From positions 1-51,446 of the forward strand of contig PHEW01000011.1 in assembly GCA_002841315.1 (NCBI GenBank): DNA of 51,446 bases, read 5' to 3'. Shown piece by piece: positions 25,959-34,117 of this stretch. The notes under the pieces are model-generated. The model was not told the DNA's origin. It saw nothing but the letters and a program-made list of their open reading frames with translations, and did no database searches. Each line of letters begins with the position of its first letter. Positions within the stretch are counted from its first letter, which is position 1. Both the position numbers and the translations under genes were made by a program. Origin of the DNA: Actinobacteria bacterium HGW-Actinobacteria-4 (GTDB lineage Bacteria > Actinomycetota > Actinomycetes > Actinomycetales > Demequinaceae).

Positions 25959-26627
25959 GTGAAGGCACTGCCCACGCAGTTCGCGACCGACCGCATGCCA
26001 AGTTCAATCGCGACTCCCACGTGCTCGTCGTGCTGTTGCTGTTGCTGCTGCGCGGCGACGGTCATCACGGGCTCGGTGGTGGCCGCTCAGAGTGTCCACG
26101 CGCAGGGCAAAGCGACCGGCGCGCCTGCGCGGCGAGCCTTCGTCGCACTCGCCGCCACGATCGCGCCGCTGGCTGCAGCGGTGGCGGTCATGAGTTGGAT
26201 TGCGATTGATTCTGTGCTCGGAAGTTGCGTGCTCCCTCCGAAGGCGGACCACGGCCCTGGACCGTGCTCCCTGAACGCCGACGGCGTCTCGGCTATCGCG
26301 CTGCTGACGGTTCCGTTCTTGGCACTATGGCTCTCGTATCGCGGTGTGCAAGCGGCCAAACCTGCTCTGCGGGCGCTCGCGGTCTATGGAGTACTGGTGG
26401 CGGCGTTCGCCGTCGAGTTCATTGTGGGTGGAATGCTCATCGGCATACCGATCCTGGGCTTCGTCGCCGATTTCCTCACCAATGGTACGGAACCCTCACT
26501 TGGGGCCGGAGAAGCGGTCGCGTTGGTGACGACCTACCTCGTGCTCATGACCGCCGCCGTGGGCTTGATTCCGTGGTGGCACAGGAAACTTCTCCGCGCA
26601 AAGTATCAGGCAAACTCACCCGAGTAG
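25959..26627 (+). CDS. Putative TOMM precursor fused to a four-helix membrane protein (copy 2)
   Basis: This 222-residue paralogue of copy 1 has the N-terminus MKALPTQFATDRMPSSIATP followed by TCSSCCCCCCC, with Cys22 and Cys25-31 at exactly the same positions. Four membrane helices follow, with two cysteines in the first outer loop (GSCVLPPKADHGPGPCSL) and a shared motif in helix 3 (VEFIVGG, against IEFVVGG in copy 1). Apart from that the membrane part has diverged and the Pro-rich tail is missing. The GTG start has GAGGGAG upstream and aligns with the ATG of copy 1. Conservation of the leader and core over the membrane part argues that the N-terminus is the selected substrate. Confidence 0.8.
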   Translation: MKALPTQFATDRMPSSIATPTCSSCCCCCCCAATVITGSVVAAQSVHAQGKATGAPARRAFVALAATIAPLAAAVAVMSWIAIDSVLGSCVLPPKADHGPGPCSLNADGVSAIALLTVPFLALWLSYRGVQAAKPALRALAVYGVLVAAFAVEFIVGGMLIGIPILGFVADFLTNGTEPSLGAGEAVALVTTYLVLMTAAVGLIPWWHRKLLRAKYQANSPE

Positions 26628-26750
26628 CTCGCCCTGGCGTAAGCTCGCGTCGCCATGGGCTAGCGTGATCGTCAGCACCCGGCATCCGCCATGTGGTCCT
26701 ATTGCGAACCTGGTGTTGTCGGTCTCGCCCCACCCTTGAGGAGCCGCCCC

Positions 26751-27512
26751 ATGAGCGCCAAGTTCGAAGAGCTCGACTGGAGCCCCACGCCCATCGGCGA
26801 GGTCAGTCTGCGACGCCGCGTGGATCCGGTGACAGGCGTGGACATCTACGAGGTCAAACTGGGCGACGAGTTCCTGATGTCGAGCATGTTCACTGCGGCG
26901 GAGATCGCGCTGTCGCGGCTCGCGCTCGAACGGCTCGCGGTCACGCGGGCCCACCAACCCACCTGGGACGTCGTGGTGGGCGGCCTGGGCCTGGGCTACA
27001 CCGCGCACCGCGTGCTCGAAGACCCACGAGTGCGCTCGCTCGTGGTGGTCGAGCTGCTCGAGCCAGTCATCGACTGGCACCAGCGCGGTTTGGTCCCTGT
27101 GGGTCCCGTTCTGACGGCCGATGCTCGGTGCCGCTTGGTGCAGGGCGACTTCTTCGCGATGGCTCGCTCAGCGACGGCAGGCGGTGAAGCTCACGCGAAC
27201 TCAGGCTTTGACCCGGAGGCGCCCGGACGAATCTTTGATGCCGTGGTGCTCGACATCGACCACGCCCCCGATCACTTCCTCGACGGGGCGAGCGCGGGCT
27301 TCTATAGCGTTGGCGCCACCCGGGAGCTCGCGGAACACCTTGCACCCGGCGGGGTCTATGCGATCTGGTCAAACGACCCGCCAGATCAGACGTACGTCGA
27401 CGTCCTGTCGCAGGTGTTCGACGACGTCGTGGCCGAGGTCATCACGTTCCCCAACCCGCTCCAGGATCGCGACGCGACGGCCACCGTATACGTCGGCACC
27501 AAGAGCTTGTAG
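26751..27512 (+). CDS. Spermidine-synthase-like / SAM-dependent methyltransferase-fold protein
   Basis: This 253-residue Rossmann-fold protein has the SAM-type glycine motif VVVGGLGLGYTAHRVLED (GGLGLGYT at 77-84) and an acidic residue ending strand 2 (VVVELLE, Glu101). FDAVVLDIDHAPDHFL and LAPGGVYAIWSNDPPD correspond to motifs IV and post-IV of the spermidine synthase family. Residues for polyamine binding are not clearly preserved, so it may be a methyltransferase of another substrate. It lies 123 bases after precursor copy 2. Whether it belongs to that cluster is open. GAGGAG lies about ten bases before ATG 26751. Confidence 0.78.
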   Translation: MSAKFEELDWSPTPIGEVSLRRRVDPVTGVDIYEVKLGDEFLMSSMFTAAEIALSRLALERLAVTRAHQPTWDVVVGGLGLGYTAHRVLEDPRVRSLVVVELLEPVIDWHQRGLVPVGPVLTADARCRLVQGDFFAMARSATAGGEAHANSGFDPEAPGRIFDAVVLDIDHAPDHFLDGASAGFYSVGATRELAEHLAPGGVYAIWSNDPPDQTYVDVLSQVFDDVVAEVITFPNPLQDRDATATVYVGTKSL

Positions 27513-27640
27513 CACCACGTCCACCACGCTCGCCCTCCAGCAACGAGCGGCCGCGATCGCGTCGCCGTAGCAATCGCCCGGTCGCTCTCGCTATGGTGGC
27601 GGTAAGTCAGTTTCCGCATGTCATCAATGAGGATGGCCCC

Positions 27641-30600
27641 ATGTCTCACCGCCAGACAGTGCTCGTGTTCACTCCCGGCCTGGGCGGGGACTTCTTCGGA
27701 GTGGTCCTCAGCGGTCTTGCCAGGGAAGTCGCGGCGGCGAAGGGACGCCTCGTCGTTGTGCAGACTCTTCAAGAGTTTGCGACCAGCGAAGGAGTGGACC
27801 CTCAGGGATCCGTCTCCTCCCCCGTCGGGTGGTCGGTAGCCGATGGCGTGGTGTCAGTTACGACTGCCGTGAGCGAGGACTATCTCACGCAGCTCCGTGA
27901 CGCGGGCAAGCCCATCGTGCTGGTGTCGAGCAACGAGATGGAGAGCTTCCAGGCACCGGTCGCTCGCCCTGACAACTTCCAGGGCACCATCTCCGCGACC
28001 GAGCACCTCATCAACCACGGCCACACGCTCATCGGGTTTGTGGGGAACCTGGGCCAGCGAGACATCCGTGAACGCTTTGACGCCTACACGCAAGCGCTCC
28101 ACAACCACGGCCTCTCAGCAGACCCCTCACTCACCTTCGAGGTGCCCGAGAACAACGAAGCCAGCGGCGCGCTCGCTGCCCGCGCGGTGCTCGAATCCCC
28201 GCAGCGTCCCACGGCTCTCGTGGTCGCTACGGACCAGAACGCGATCGGGCTCATGAGAGTGCTGCGAAGTGCCGGCCTGGACATCCCGAGCGATGTCGCG
28301 GTCATCGGGTTCGACAACGATGCAGTCGGTACCTTCAGCACGCCCCCGCTGTCGAGCGTCGACCCTCGCTTTGACGAGGTGGGAGCGCTCGCTGGTCGGC
28401 TCGTGCTCGCGCACCTTCGTGGCGAGTCACCGCCGCAAACCACCGTCACCCCAAACTCTGCAACTCTGGTGGTGCGAGAGTCGTGTGGAGGCGACGTGAG
28501 CGCAGACCCCGGCGATCAGGGGGACGCAGCCAAGGCGTCAGAGACGCGCGCGCTCCTCCACGAACGGCTCCAGTACACGTTGCAGCGAGAACTGCTCACC
28601 GGAGACAAGGCCACGGACGCTGCGACGCGGGCCGCCATCAAGGCGGTTGCCCAGGACGCGGTCCGGCTGCTCGAACTCGGCGATGATGCGACGCCCGCGC
28701 AGACCAAGGCGATCACCACATCGCTGCGGCAGCTCACAGCCAGCCCGGACACGCTCCGTCGTTTCACCGACGCGATGATGAACTACTCGCAGCGGGCACA
28801 GGTTCTCGCTGGCTCATCCAAGACCAGCACCTTGCTCGCGTCCGATCGAGTCGCGGCGGAACTGTGGAGAGCACAGGCAGGCGCCCCCCTCACACAAGCC
28901 GAGACGCCAGGCAAACAGAGCGCCGAACAGGGCGTCGTTGACTCGGGACTGCTCGACACCGTAGGCGCCGACCCGCGCGCGCTGCGCTGGCTCAGCGACA
29001 CGCTCGTCAAGGCCGGCGCTCTCGCACTGTGGGAGGGCGACGGTTCCTCAGGCAAACTAAGAATCGTCGGTGAATACGACCATGAAGACGCTTCGCTTCA
29101 CCTGATCGACACCGTGGTGACGAGCAAGGACTTCCCGCCGGAAGCGCTCGTTGCCAAGGCGTCGTCCGCGGCAGATGGAGTGTGCGTCGTGGTGCAGGTC
29201 AAGAACAGCGAGCGTGACTGGGGGCTCCTCGCCGTCGTAGCGCAGATCGACCACACCATTGCTCGCAGTATCGACTCCTCCACCGCGCACGAGACCTACC
29301 AGCACTGGGCGGCGCTTCTGTGTGCTGCGCTCGAGTCCCAGCGCAGGCAGGAAGAGCTGCGCCGCAGCGCGCTGTTCGACGCCCTCACCGGGCTCCCCAA
29401 CCGCCAGCTCTTTGTCCAACAGCTGGAGCAGGCCATCGCGCGATGGAGGCGCAACAAGACGCCGTTCTCGGTGCTCTTCCTTGACCTCGACGGGTTCAAA
29501 CTCATCAATGACTCCCTGGGCCACCAAATGGGCGACCGCGTCCTCAAGGCAGTTGGCGCCGACATCTCACAGCAGTTGCGCGAAGTCGACACCGCGGCGA
29601 GGTTCGGTGGGGACGAGTTCGTGATGCTGTTGGCGGACACGGATGCGAGCAAGGCAATGGTCGCGGCCAAGCGCGTGCAGGGGGCTTTGGGGCAGGTGCG
29701 GGAGTTTGACGGTCACGAGATCGTCACGCGCGCGAGCATCGGCATCGCGTCCAGCGCGGTCGAGTACGACTCCGCGGAAGACGTCTTGCGGGACGCCGAC
29801 GCCGCTATGTACCGCGCCAAGGCGGTAGAACCCGGCACGGTGGCCTACTTTGACGCCCCCATGCACGAGAGCGCGCAGCGCCGCGCGGAGCTCGCGAGAG
29901 AGGTCCTACGAGGGCTCCACGAGAACCAGTTCGAGGTGCTCTACCAGCCCATCGTCAACCTCGAGTCCGGTCGCACCGACCGCTTTGAGGCGCTGGTGCG
30001 ATGGCAGCACCCCACTCGCGGGTTCATTGAACCCGTTGACTTCCTCTCAGACATCGAGGAGACCTCGCTCATTGTGCAGCTGGGTCACTGGGTACTCAAC
30101 GAGGTGTGCCGCCAACTGGCTGAATGGGGGCCAGGTGTCGCCAACGTCAGCATCAACATCTCCGACAAGGAGTTCTGGAGCCAGGACCTCTTGACCTACG
30201 TGCTCACCACGTTGCAGCGCCACGACCTACCACCCAGTATCCTCACGCTCGAGATCACCGAGGGCGTTCTCATGCGCCGCCCCGAGATGGCGCTGCGCAT
30301 CATGCACAAATTGCACGAGGCCGGACTGCGGCTTCACATCGACGACTTCGGAACAGGGTACTCCTCGCTCGAGACCCTGCACCGCTTCCCCGTCGAGGCG
30401 TTCAAGATCGACCGCTCATTCATCCAATCGCTGGCTCGTGACGACCGCAGCGGCGAGTTGATCTCTTCGCTCGTACAGTTGGGCAAAGCTCTAGGGCTCT
30501 CGGTGCTAGCCGAGGGCGTCGAGACCGAGGAGCAGCTCGAGTTCCTCCAGGACCTCGGCTGCGCCACCGGCCAGGGCTTCCTGTTCATGCCAGCCGTTGC

Positions 30601-30658
30601 TGGAGACCAGGTCGCGGCGCTGCTGGGCCGGTCACTCCACCAGGGGGACACGGGCTGA
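27641..30658 (+). CDS. LacI-type sensor / GGDEF / EAL cyclic-di-GMP protein (copy 1)
   Basis: This 1,005-residue soluble protein has a periplasmic-binding-protein/LacI-type ligand domain at about 1-280 (VLVFTPGLGGDFFG ... ATDQNAIGLMRVLRSAGLDIPSDVAVIGFDNDAVG ... VVRESCGG). A helical linker and GAF-like domain (about 450-540) follow, then a GGDEF diguanylate cyclase and an EAL phosphodiesterase. GGDEF (656-660) is intact and preceded by the RxxD inhibitory site REVD. EAL is intact in RFEALVRW near 782, and DDFGTGYSS and the downstream Glu/Lys motifs are present. Both activities are therefore plausible. There is no helix-turn-helix, signal peptide or membrane helix. It would sense a cytoplasmic small molecule, perhaps a sugar, to set cyclic-di-GMP. 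Confidence 0.93.
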   Translation: MSHRQTVLVFTPGLGGDFFGVVLSGLAREVAAAKGRLVVVQTLQEFATSEGVDPQGSVSSPVGWSVADGVVSVTTAVSEDYLTQLRDAGKPIVLVSSNEMESFQAPVARPDNFQGTISATEHLINHGHTLIGFVGNLGQRDIRERFDAYTQALHNHGLSADPSLTFEVPENNEASGALAARAVLESPQRPTALVVATDQNAIGLMRVLRSAGLDIPSDVAVIGFDNDAVGTFSTPPLSSVDPRFDEVGALAGRLVLAHLRGESPPQTTVTPNSATLVVRESCGGDVSADPGDQGDAAKASETRALLHERLQYTLQRELLTGDKATDAATRAAIKAVAQDAVRLLELGDDATPAQTKAITTSLRQLTASPDTLRRFTDAMMNYSQRAQVLAGSSKTSTLLASDRVAAELWRAQAGAPLTQAETPGKQSAEQGVVDSGLLDTVGADPRALRWLSDTLVKAGALALWEGDGSSGKLRIVGEYDHEDASLHLIDTVVTSKDFPPEALVAKASSAADGVCVVVQVKNSERDWGLLAVVAQIDHTIARSIDSSTAHETYQHWAALLCAALESQRRQEELRRSALFDALTGLPNRQLFVQQLEQAIARWRRNKTPFSVLFLDLDGFKLINDSLGHQMGDRVLKAVGADISQQLREVDTAARFGGDEFVMLLADTDASKAMVAAKRVQGALGQVREFDGHEIVTRASIGIASSAVEYDSAEDVLRDADAAMYRAKAVEPGTVAYFDAPMHESAQRRAELAREVLRGLHENQFEVLYQPIVNLESGRTDRFEALVRWQHPTRGFIEPVDFLSDIEETSLIVQLGHWVLNEVCRQLAEWGPGVANVSINISDKEFWSQDLLTYVLTTLQRHDLPPSILTLEITEGVLMRRPEMALRIMHKLHEAGLRLHIDDFGTGYSSLETLHRFPVEAFKIDRSFIQSLARDDRSGELISSLVQLGKALGLSVLAEGVETEEQLEFLQDLGCATGQGFLFMPAVAGDQVAALLGRSLHQGDTG

Positions 30659-30790
30659 ACGGCGTGAGCGACGACGGGTCATACCTCCTCAACGCCTGAC
30701 ACGCCGCCACCACGAATGCGTCACACTCTTTCCACGTTTAGGCTCCACGTACGGCATAGTGAAGGCCAGGGGAACCAGCAAAGGAGCACC

Positions 30791-33700
30791 ATGTCAGACG
30801 TAGCGCCTCTGAACAGCGCCTCAACGCCGCGCCCGCTAACGGTCCTCGTGCTGAGTCCCAGCCTGGGCGGCGGCTTCTTTGGGGACGTGGTTGCCGGACT
30901 TGCCCGAGAAATAGTTGCGGCACAAGGGCGCGTTGTCGCGGTAGAAACCCTTCAGGAGTTCGCGCCCCGTGATGAGGCCGGGGCGCCTGGCGACTTCGCA
31001 ACTCCCGTCGGTTGGTCTCAAGTAGACGGAGTCGTGTCGCTCACCACTGCCGTGGGCGAGGACTACCTGGTGCAGCTTCGCAAGGCCGGCAAGCCTGTGG
31101 TGCTGCTGTCCAGCACCCAGACCGAGGGTTTCCCAGCGCCGGTGGTGCGGCCAGATAACCACGCAGGCACCACCGCTGCGGTTGAGCACCTCATTGGTCA
31201 CGGTCACAAGCGGATCGGGTTCGTCGGCAACCTCGACCAGCAGGATATTCGTGACCGTTATGACGCCTACAAACAAACCCTCGAAGCCCATGGTCTCACC
31301 GCGGATCCCGCGCTCATGTTCGCGACTCCGGAGAACGGCGAGACCGGAGGGGCCGCGGCCGCCAGCGCCGTACTGGCGGCGCCGCGACTGCCCAGCGCGC
31401 TCATGGTCGCCACCGACCGCAACGCGATTGGGCTCATGGGCGAACTCACCAAGGCTGGCCTGGATCTGCCTCGAGACCTAGCGATCGTTGGCTTCGACAA
31501 CATCGCGGCCGCGACTTTCAGCTCTCCCCCGCTCACCACCGTGGACCCCGGCTTCTACGAGGTGGGAGAACTCTCGGGCCGGCTCTTGCTGGCCGATATC
31601 CGCGGGGACGCAACCCCCAACGCCACCTACACGCCTGAGCTGGCGCCGCTCGTGGTGAGAGAGTCCTGCGGCTGCGACGTGGACTCGCGCCCAGCGGAGG
31701 TTTCGGGTAATGCTGGCTCGCGGGGCGAGGATCTGCCCGACGCCCCAGTCCCCGCTTCACTCGAAGCGCTGCGTGACTCCCTGCGTGACGTCCTTGAACG
31801 GGAACTGCGAACCGGCGATCCCGAAACCGACGCGTCGACTCGCGCAGCCACGACGCAGACGGCGCAAGACGCAGTCCACCTCCTCGAGTTGGGCGATGCG
31901 GCCTCTCCTGCCCAGATTCGTGCCCTCACCGCGTCACTTGGCGGACTCGCCTCCCGGCCCGACACTCTCCGGCGCTTCACCGACGCGATGACTATCTACG
32001 CGCAGGCGGCAACATCCACCGAGATCCCCGTTGCGCCGGCGCCGGCAGGTCCACCCCCAGTGTCGGCATGGGTCTCCGCGGCCCTATGGAAGGCTCAGGC
32101 AGGAGCGTTCCTCAAGCAAACCGAGGTCACCGATACCGCCATCGCGGAGCAGTATGTCGTGGACGCCGGCCTGCTCGACACTGGAGGCGCTGACCCGCGC
32201 GAGCTCCGCTGGCTCAAGGGCACTCGAGTCACGGCGGGAGCACTCGCGCTCTGGGACAAGGGACCCCACTCAGGTCAACTGAAGATCGTAGGCGAGTATG
32301 ACTCTTCCAACGTCAAGTTGAAGCTGGTGGGCACCTCCCTGCCTTGCGAAGACTTCCCGCCGCAGGCGCTCGTTGCGAGGGCGGCGGCATCGGACCGCGA
32401 GGTTTGCGTGGTGGTGCCCGTCAAGACTCGGGACACCGATTGGGGGTTGCTCGCGGTCGTCACCGAGATTGACCCCACCACGGAGCGCGAGCAGTATCAG
32501 CACTGGGCTGCGTTGCTGTGTGCGGCGCTTGAGTCGCAGCGCCGTCAAGAAGAGTTGCGCCGGAGTGCGCTGTTTGACGCCCTCACCGGGTTACCTAACC
32601 GTCATCTCTTTGTTCAGCAGTTGGAGCAGGCCCTGGCGCGGTGGAAGCGTTCGCGCACCCCGTTCTCGGTCCTGTTCCTCGACCTCGATGGCTTCAAACT
32701 TGTCAACGACTCGCTGGGCCACCAGATGGGCGACCGCGTGCTTCAGACCGTGGGGGCGGACATCTTGGAGCAGTTGCGGAAGGTCGACACTGCCGCGCGG
32801 TTTGGTGGGGATGAGTTTGTGATCTTGCTTGCCGACACCGAGCCTGGCCGGGCAATGGTCGCAGCCAAGCGCGTGCAGGCGGCGTTGTCGACGGTCCGCA
32901 AGTTTGACGGGCACGAGATCGTGACGCGGGCGAGCATCGGAATCGCGTCCAGCGCCGTGGGATATGACACCGCCGAAGACGTGTTGCGTGACGCCGATGC
33001 TGCAATGTATCGCGCCAAGGAGGTTGAGCCGGGGACGGTCGCCTACTTCGACGCTCCTATGCACGAGAGTGCTCAGCGCCGAGCCCAACTGGCCAGAGAG
33101 GTGCTCCAGGGTTTGCAGTCGGAGCAGTTCGAGGTGCTTTACCAGCCCATCGTCAACCTGGAATCTGGCCGCACCGATCGCTTCGAGGCCTTGGTGCGCT
33201 GGCATCACCCTGAGCGCGGGTTCATCGAACCGGCCGAGTTTCTCTCTGACATTGAAGAGACCTCGCTCATTGTGCAGTTGGGCCACTGGGTGCTCAATGA
33301 AGTGTGCCGGCAGTTGGCTGTGTGGGGTCCAGGCGTGGCCAACGTCAGCATCAATGTTTCCGACAAGGAGTTCTGGAGCCAGAACCTGCTCAACCAGGTG
33401 ATGACCACGTTGCGTCGCCACAACCTCGAGCCCCACTTGCTCACGCTGGAGATCACCGAGAGTGTGCTGATGCGTCGTCCCGAGATGGCGTTGCGCCTGA
33501 TGCATAAGTTGCACGAGGCGGGGCTGCGGCTTCACATCGATGACTTTGGAACTGGGTACTCTTCGCTCGAGACCCTGCACCGCTTTCCGGTCGAGGCGTT
33601 CAAGATTGACCGGTCGTTCATCCAGTCCTTGGAGCGCGGCGACAGTAGCGGCGACCTGATCTCGTCGTTGGTGCAGTTGGGCAAGGCGCTGGGGCTGTCG

Positions 33701-33856
33701 GTGCTTGCGGAGGGCGTGGAGACCAAGGAGCAGCTCGAGTTCCTCCAGGACCTGGGATGTGCGACAGGTCAGGGCTTCCTGTTCATGCCTGCGGTCGCCG
33801 GGGACGAGGTCGCGGCGCTGCTGGGCCGGTCTCTCCACGACAAGCTGCCGGACTGA
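30791..33856 (+). CDS. LacI-type sensor / GGDEF / EAL cyclic-di-GMP protein (copy 2)
   Basis: This 1,021-residue paralogue of the preceding gene has the same domain order: LacI-type domain to about 291 (ending VVRESCGC), linker, GAF-like region, GGDEF (672-676, with RxxD site RKVD) and EAL (near 799). The catalytic halves of the two proteins are nearly identical over long stretches, while the ligand-binding halves differ much more. This suggests duplication followed by change in ligand specificity or recent gene conversion of the catalytic halves. AAAGGAG seven bases before ATG 30791 sets the start. A 132-base gap to copy 1 contains CATAGT as a possible -10, so separate regulation is likely. 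Confidence 0.93.
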   Translation: MSDVAPLNSASTPRPLTVLVLSPSLGGGFFGDVVAGLAREIVAAQGRVVAVETLQEFAPRDEAGAPGDFATPVGWSQVDGVVSLTTAVGEDYLVQLRKAGKPVVLLSSTQTEGFPAPVVRPDNHAGTTAAVEHLIGHGHKRIGFVGNLDQQDIRDRYDAYKQTLEAHGLTADPALMFATPENGETGGAAAASAVLAAPRLPSALMVATDRNAIGLMGELTKAGLDLPRDLAIVGFDNIAAATFSSPPLTTVDPGFYEVGELSGRLLLADIRGDATPNATYTPELAPLVVRESCGCDVDSRPAEVSGNAGSRGEDLPDAPVPASLEALRDSLRDVLERELRTGDPETDASTRAATTQTAQDAVHLLELGDAASPAQIRALTASLGGLASRPDTLRRFTDAMTIYAQAATSTEIPVAPAPAGPPPVSAWVSAALWKAQAGAFLKQTEVTDTAIAEQYVVDAGLLDTGGADPRELRWLKGTRVTAGALALWDKGPHSGQLKIVGEYDSSNVKLKLVGTSLPCEDFPPQALVARAAASDREVCVVVPVKTRDTDWGLLAVVTEIDPTTEREQYQHWAALLCAALESQRRQEELRRSALFDALTGLPNRHLFVQQLEQALARWKRSRTPFSVLFLDLDGFKLVNDSLGHQMGDRVLQTVGADILEQLRKVDTAARFGGDEFVILLADTEPGRAMVAAKRVQAALSTVRKFDGHEIVTRASIGIASSAVGYDTAEDVLRDADAAMYRAKEVEPGTVAYFDAPMHESAQRRAQLAREVLQGLQSEQFEVLYQPIVNLESGRTDRFEALVRWHHPERGFIEPAEFLSDIEETSLIVQLGHWVLNEVCRQLAVWGPGVANVSINVSDKEFWSQNLLNQVMTTLRRHNLEPHLLTLEITESVLMRRPEMALRLMHKLHEAGLRLHIDDFGTGYSSLETLHRFPVEAFKIDRSFIQSLERGDSSGDLISSLVQLGKALGLSVLAEGVETKEQLEFLQDLGCATGQGFLFMPAVAGDEVAALLGRSLHDKLPD

Positions 33857-33913
33857 GTTGACACTGCCAGACTGCGTTGACACTGCCAGACTGCGTTGAC
33901 ACTGCCAGACTGC
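33857..33913. repeat. Three exact 19-bp tandem repeats after copy 2
   Basis: GTTGACACTGCCAGACTGC occurs three times in succession starting at the base after the stop codon of the second GGDEF-EAL gene. A degenerate copy (GCCGGACTGAGTTGAC) overlaps the stop. Possible slippage product. TTGACA resembles a -35 box but no matching -10 is seen. Confidence 0.85.
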
Positions 33914-33960
33914 GATCAAGCAGCAGGAGTCACGTCACGCTGGCCCAAGTTCACCCACAC

Positions 33961-34093
33961 CGCCCGCTCACCCGCTCAACGCCTGCTCACCCGCTCACCG
34001 CCTGCTCACCCGCTCACCGCCTGCTCACCAGCACACCGCCCGCTCACCAGCACACCGCCCGCTCACCAGCACACCGCCCGCACACCCGCGCAG
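33961..34093. repeat. Seven 19-bp tandem repeats
   Basis: Seven units of 19 bases run from 33961, grading from CGCCTGCTCACCCGCTCAC to CGCCCGCTCACCAGCACAC, so two unit variants occupy the two halves. The array shares its 19-bp period with the array 47 bases upstream though the sequence differs. It lies in the 261-base gap between convergent genes, ending 24 bases before the HNH gene stop. No reading frame with a start is supported. Confidence 0.85.
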
Positions 34094-34117
34094 CCCCTGG
34101 CGTAGCATTACCCTCTT

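Noticed and set aside
27641..33856. LacI-type domains as transcription factors
   Set aside because: No helix-turn-helix precedes the ligand domain in either protein, and catalytic GGDEF and EAL domains follow.
33857..34093. Repeat arrays as a CRISPR
   Set aside because: The units are 19 bases, directly adjacent with no spacers, and no cas genes are present.
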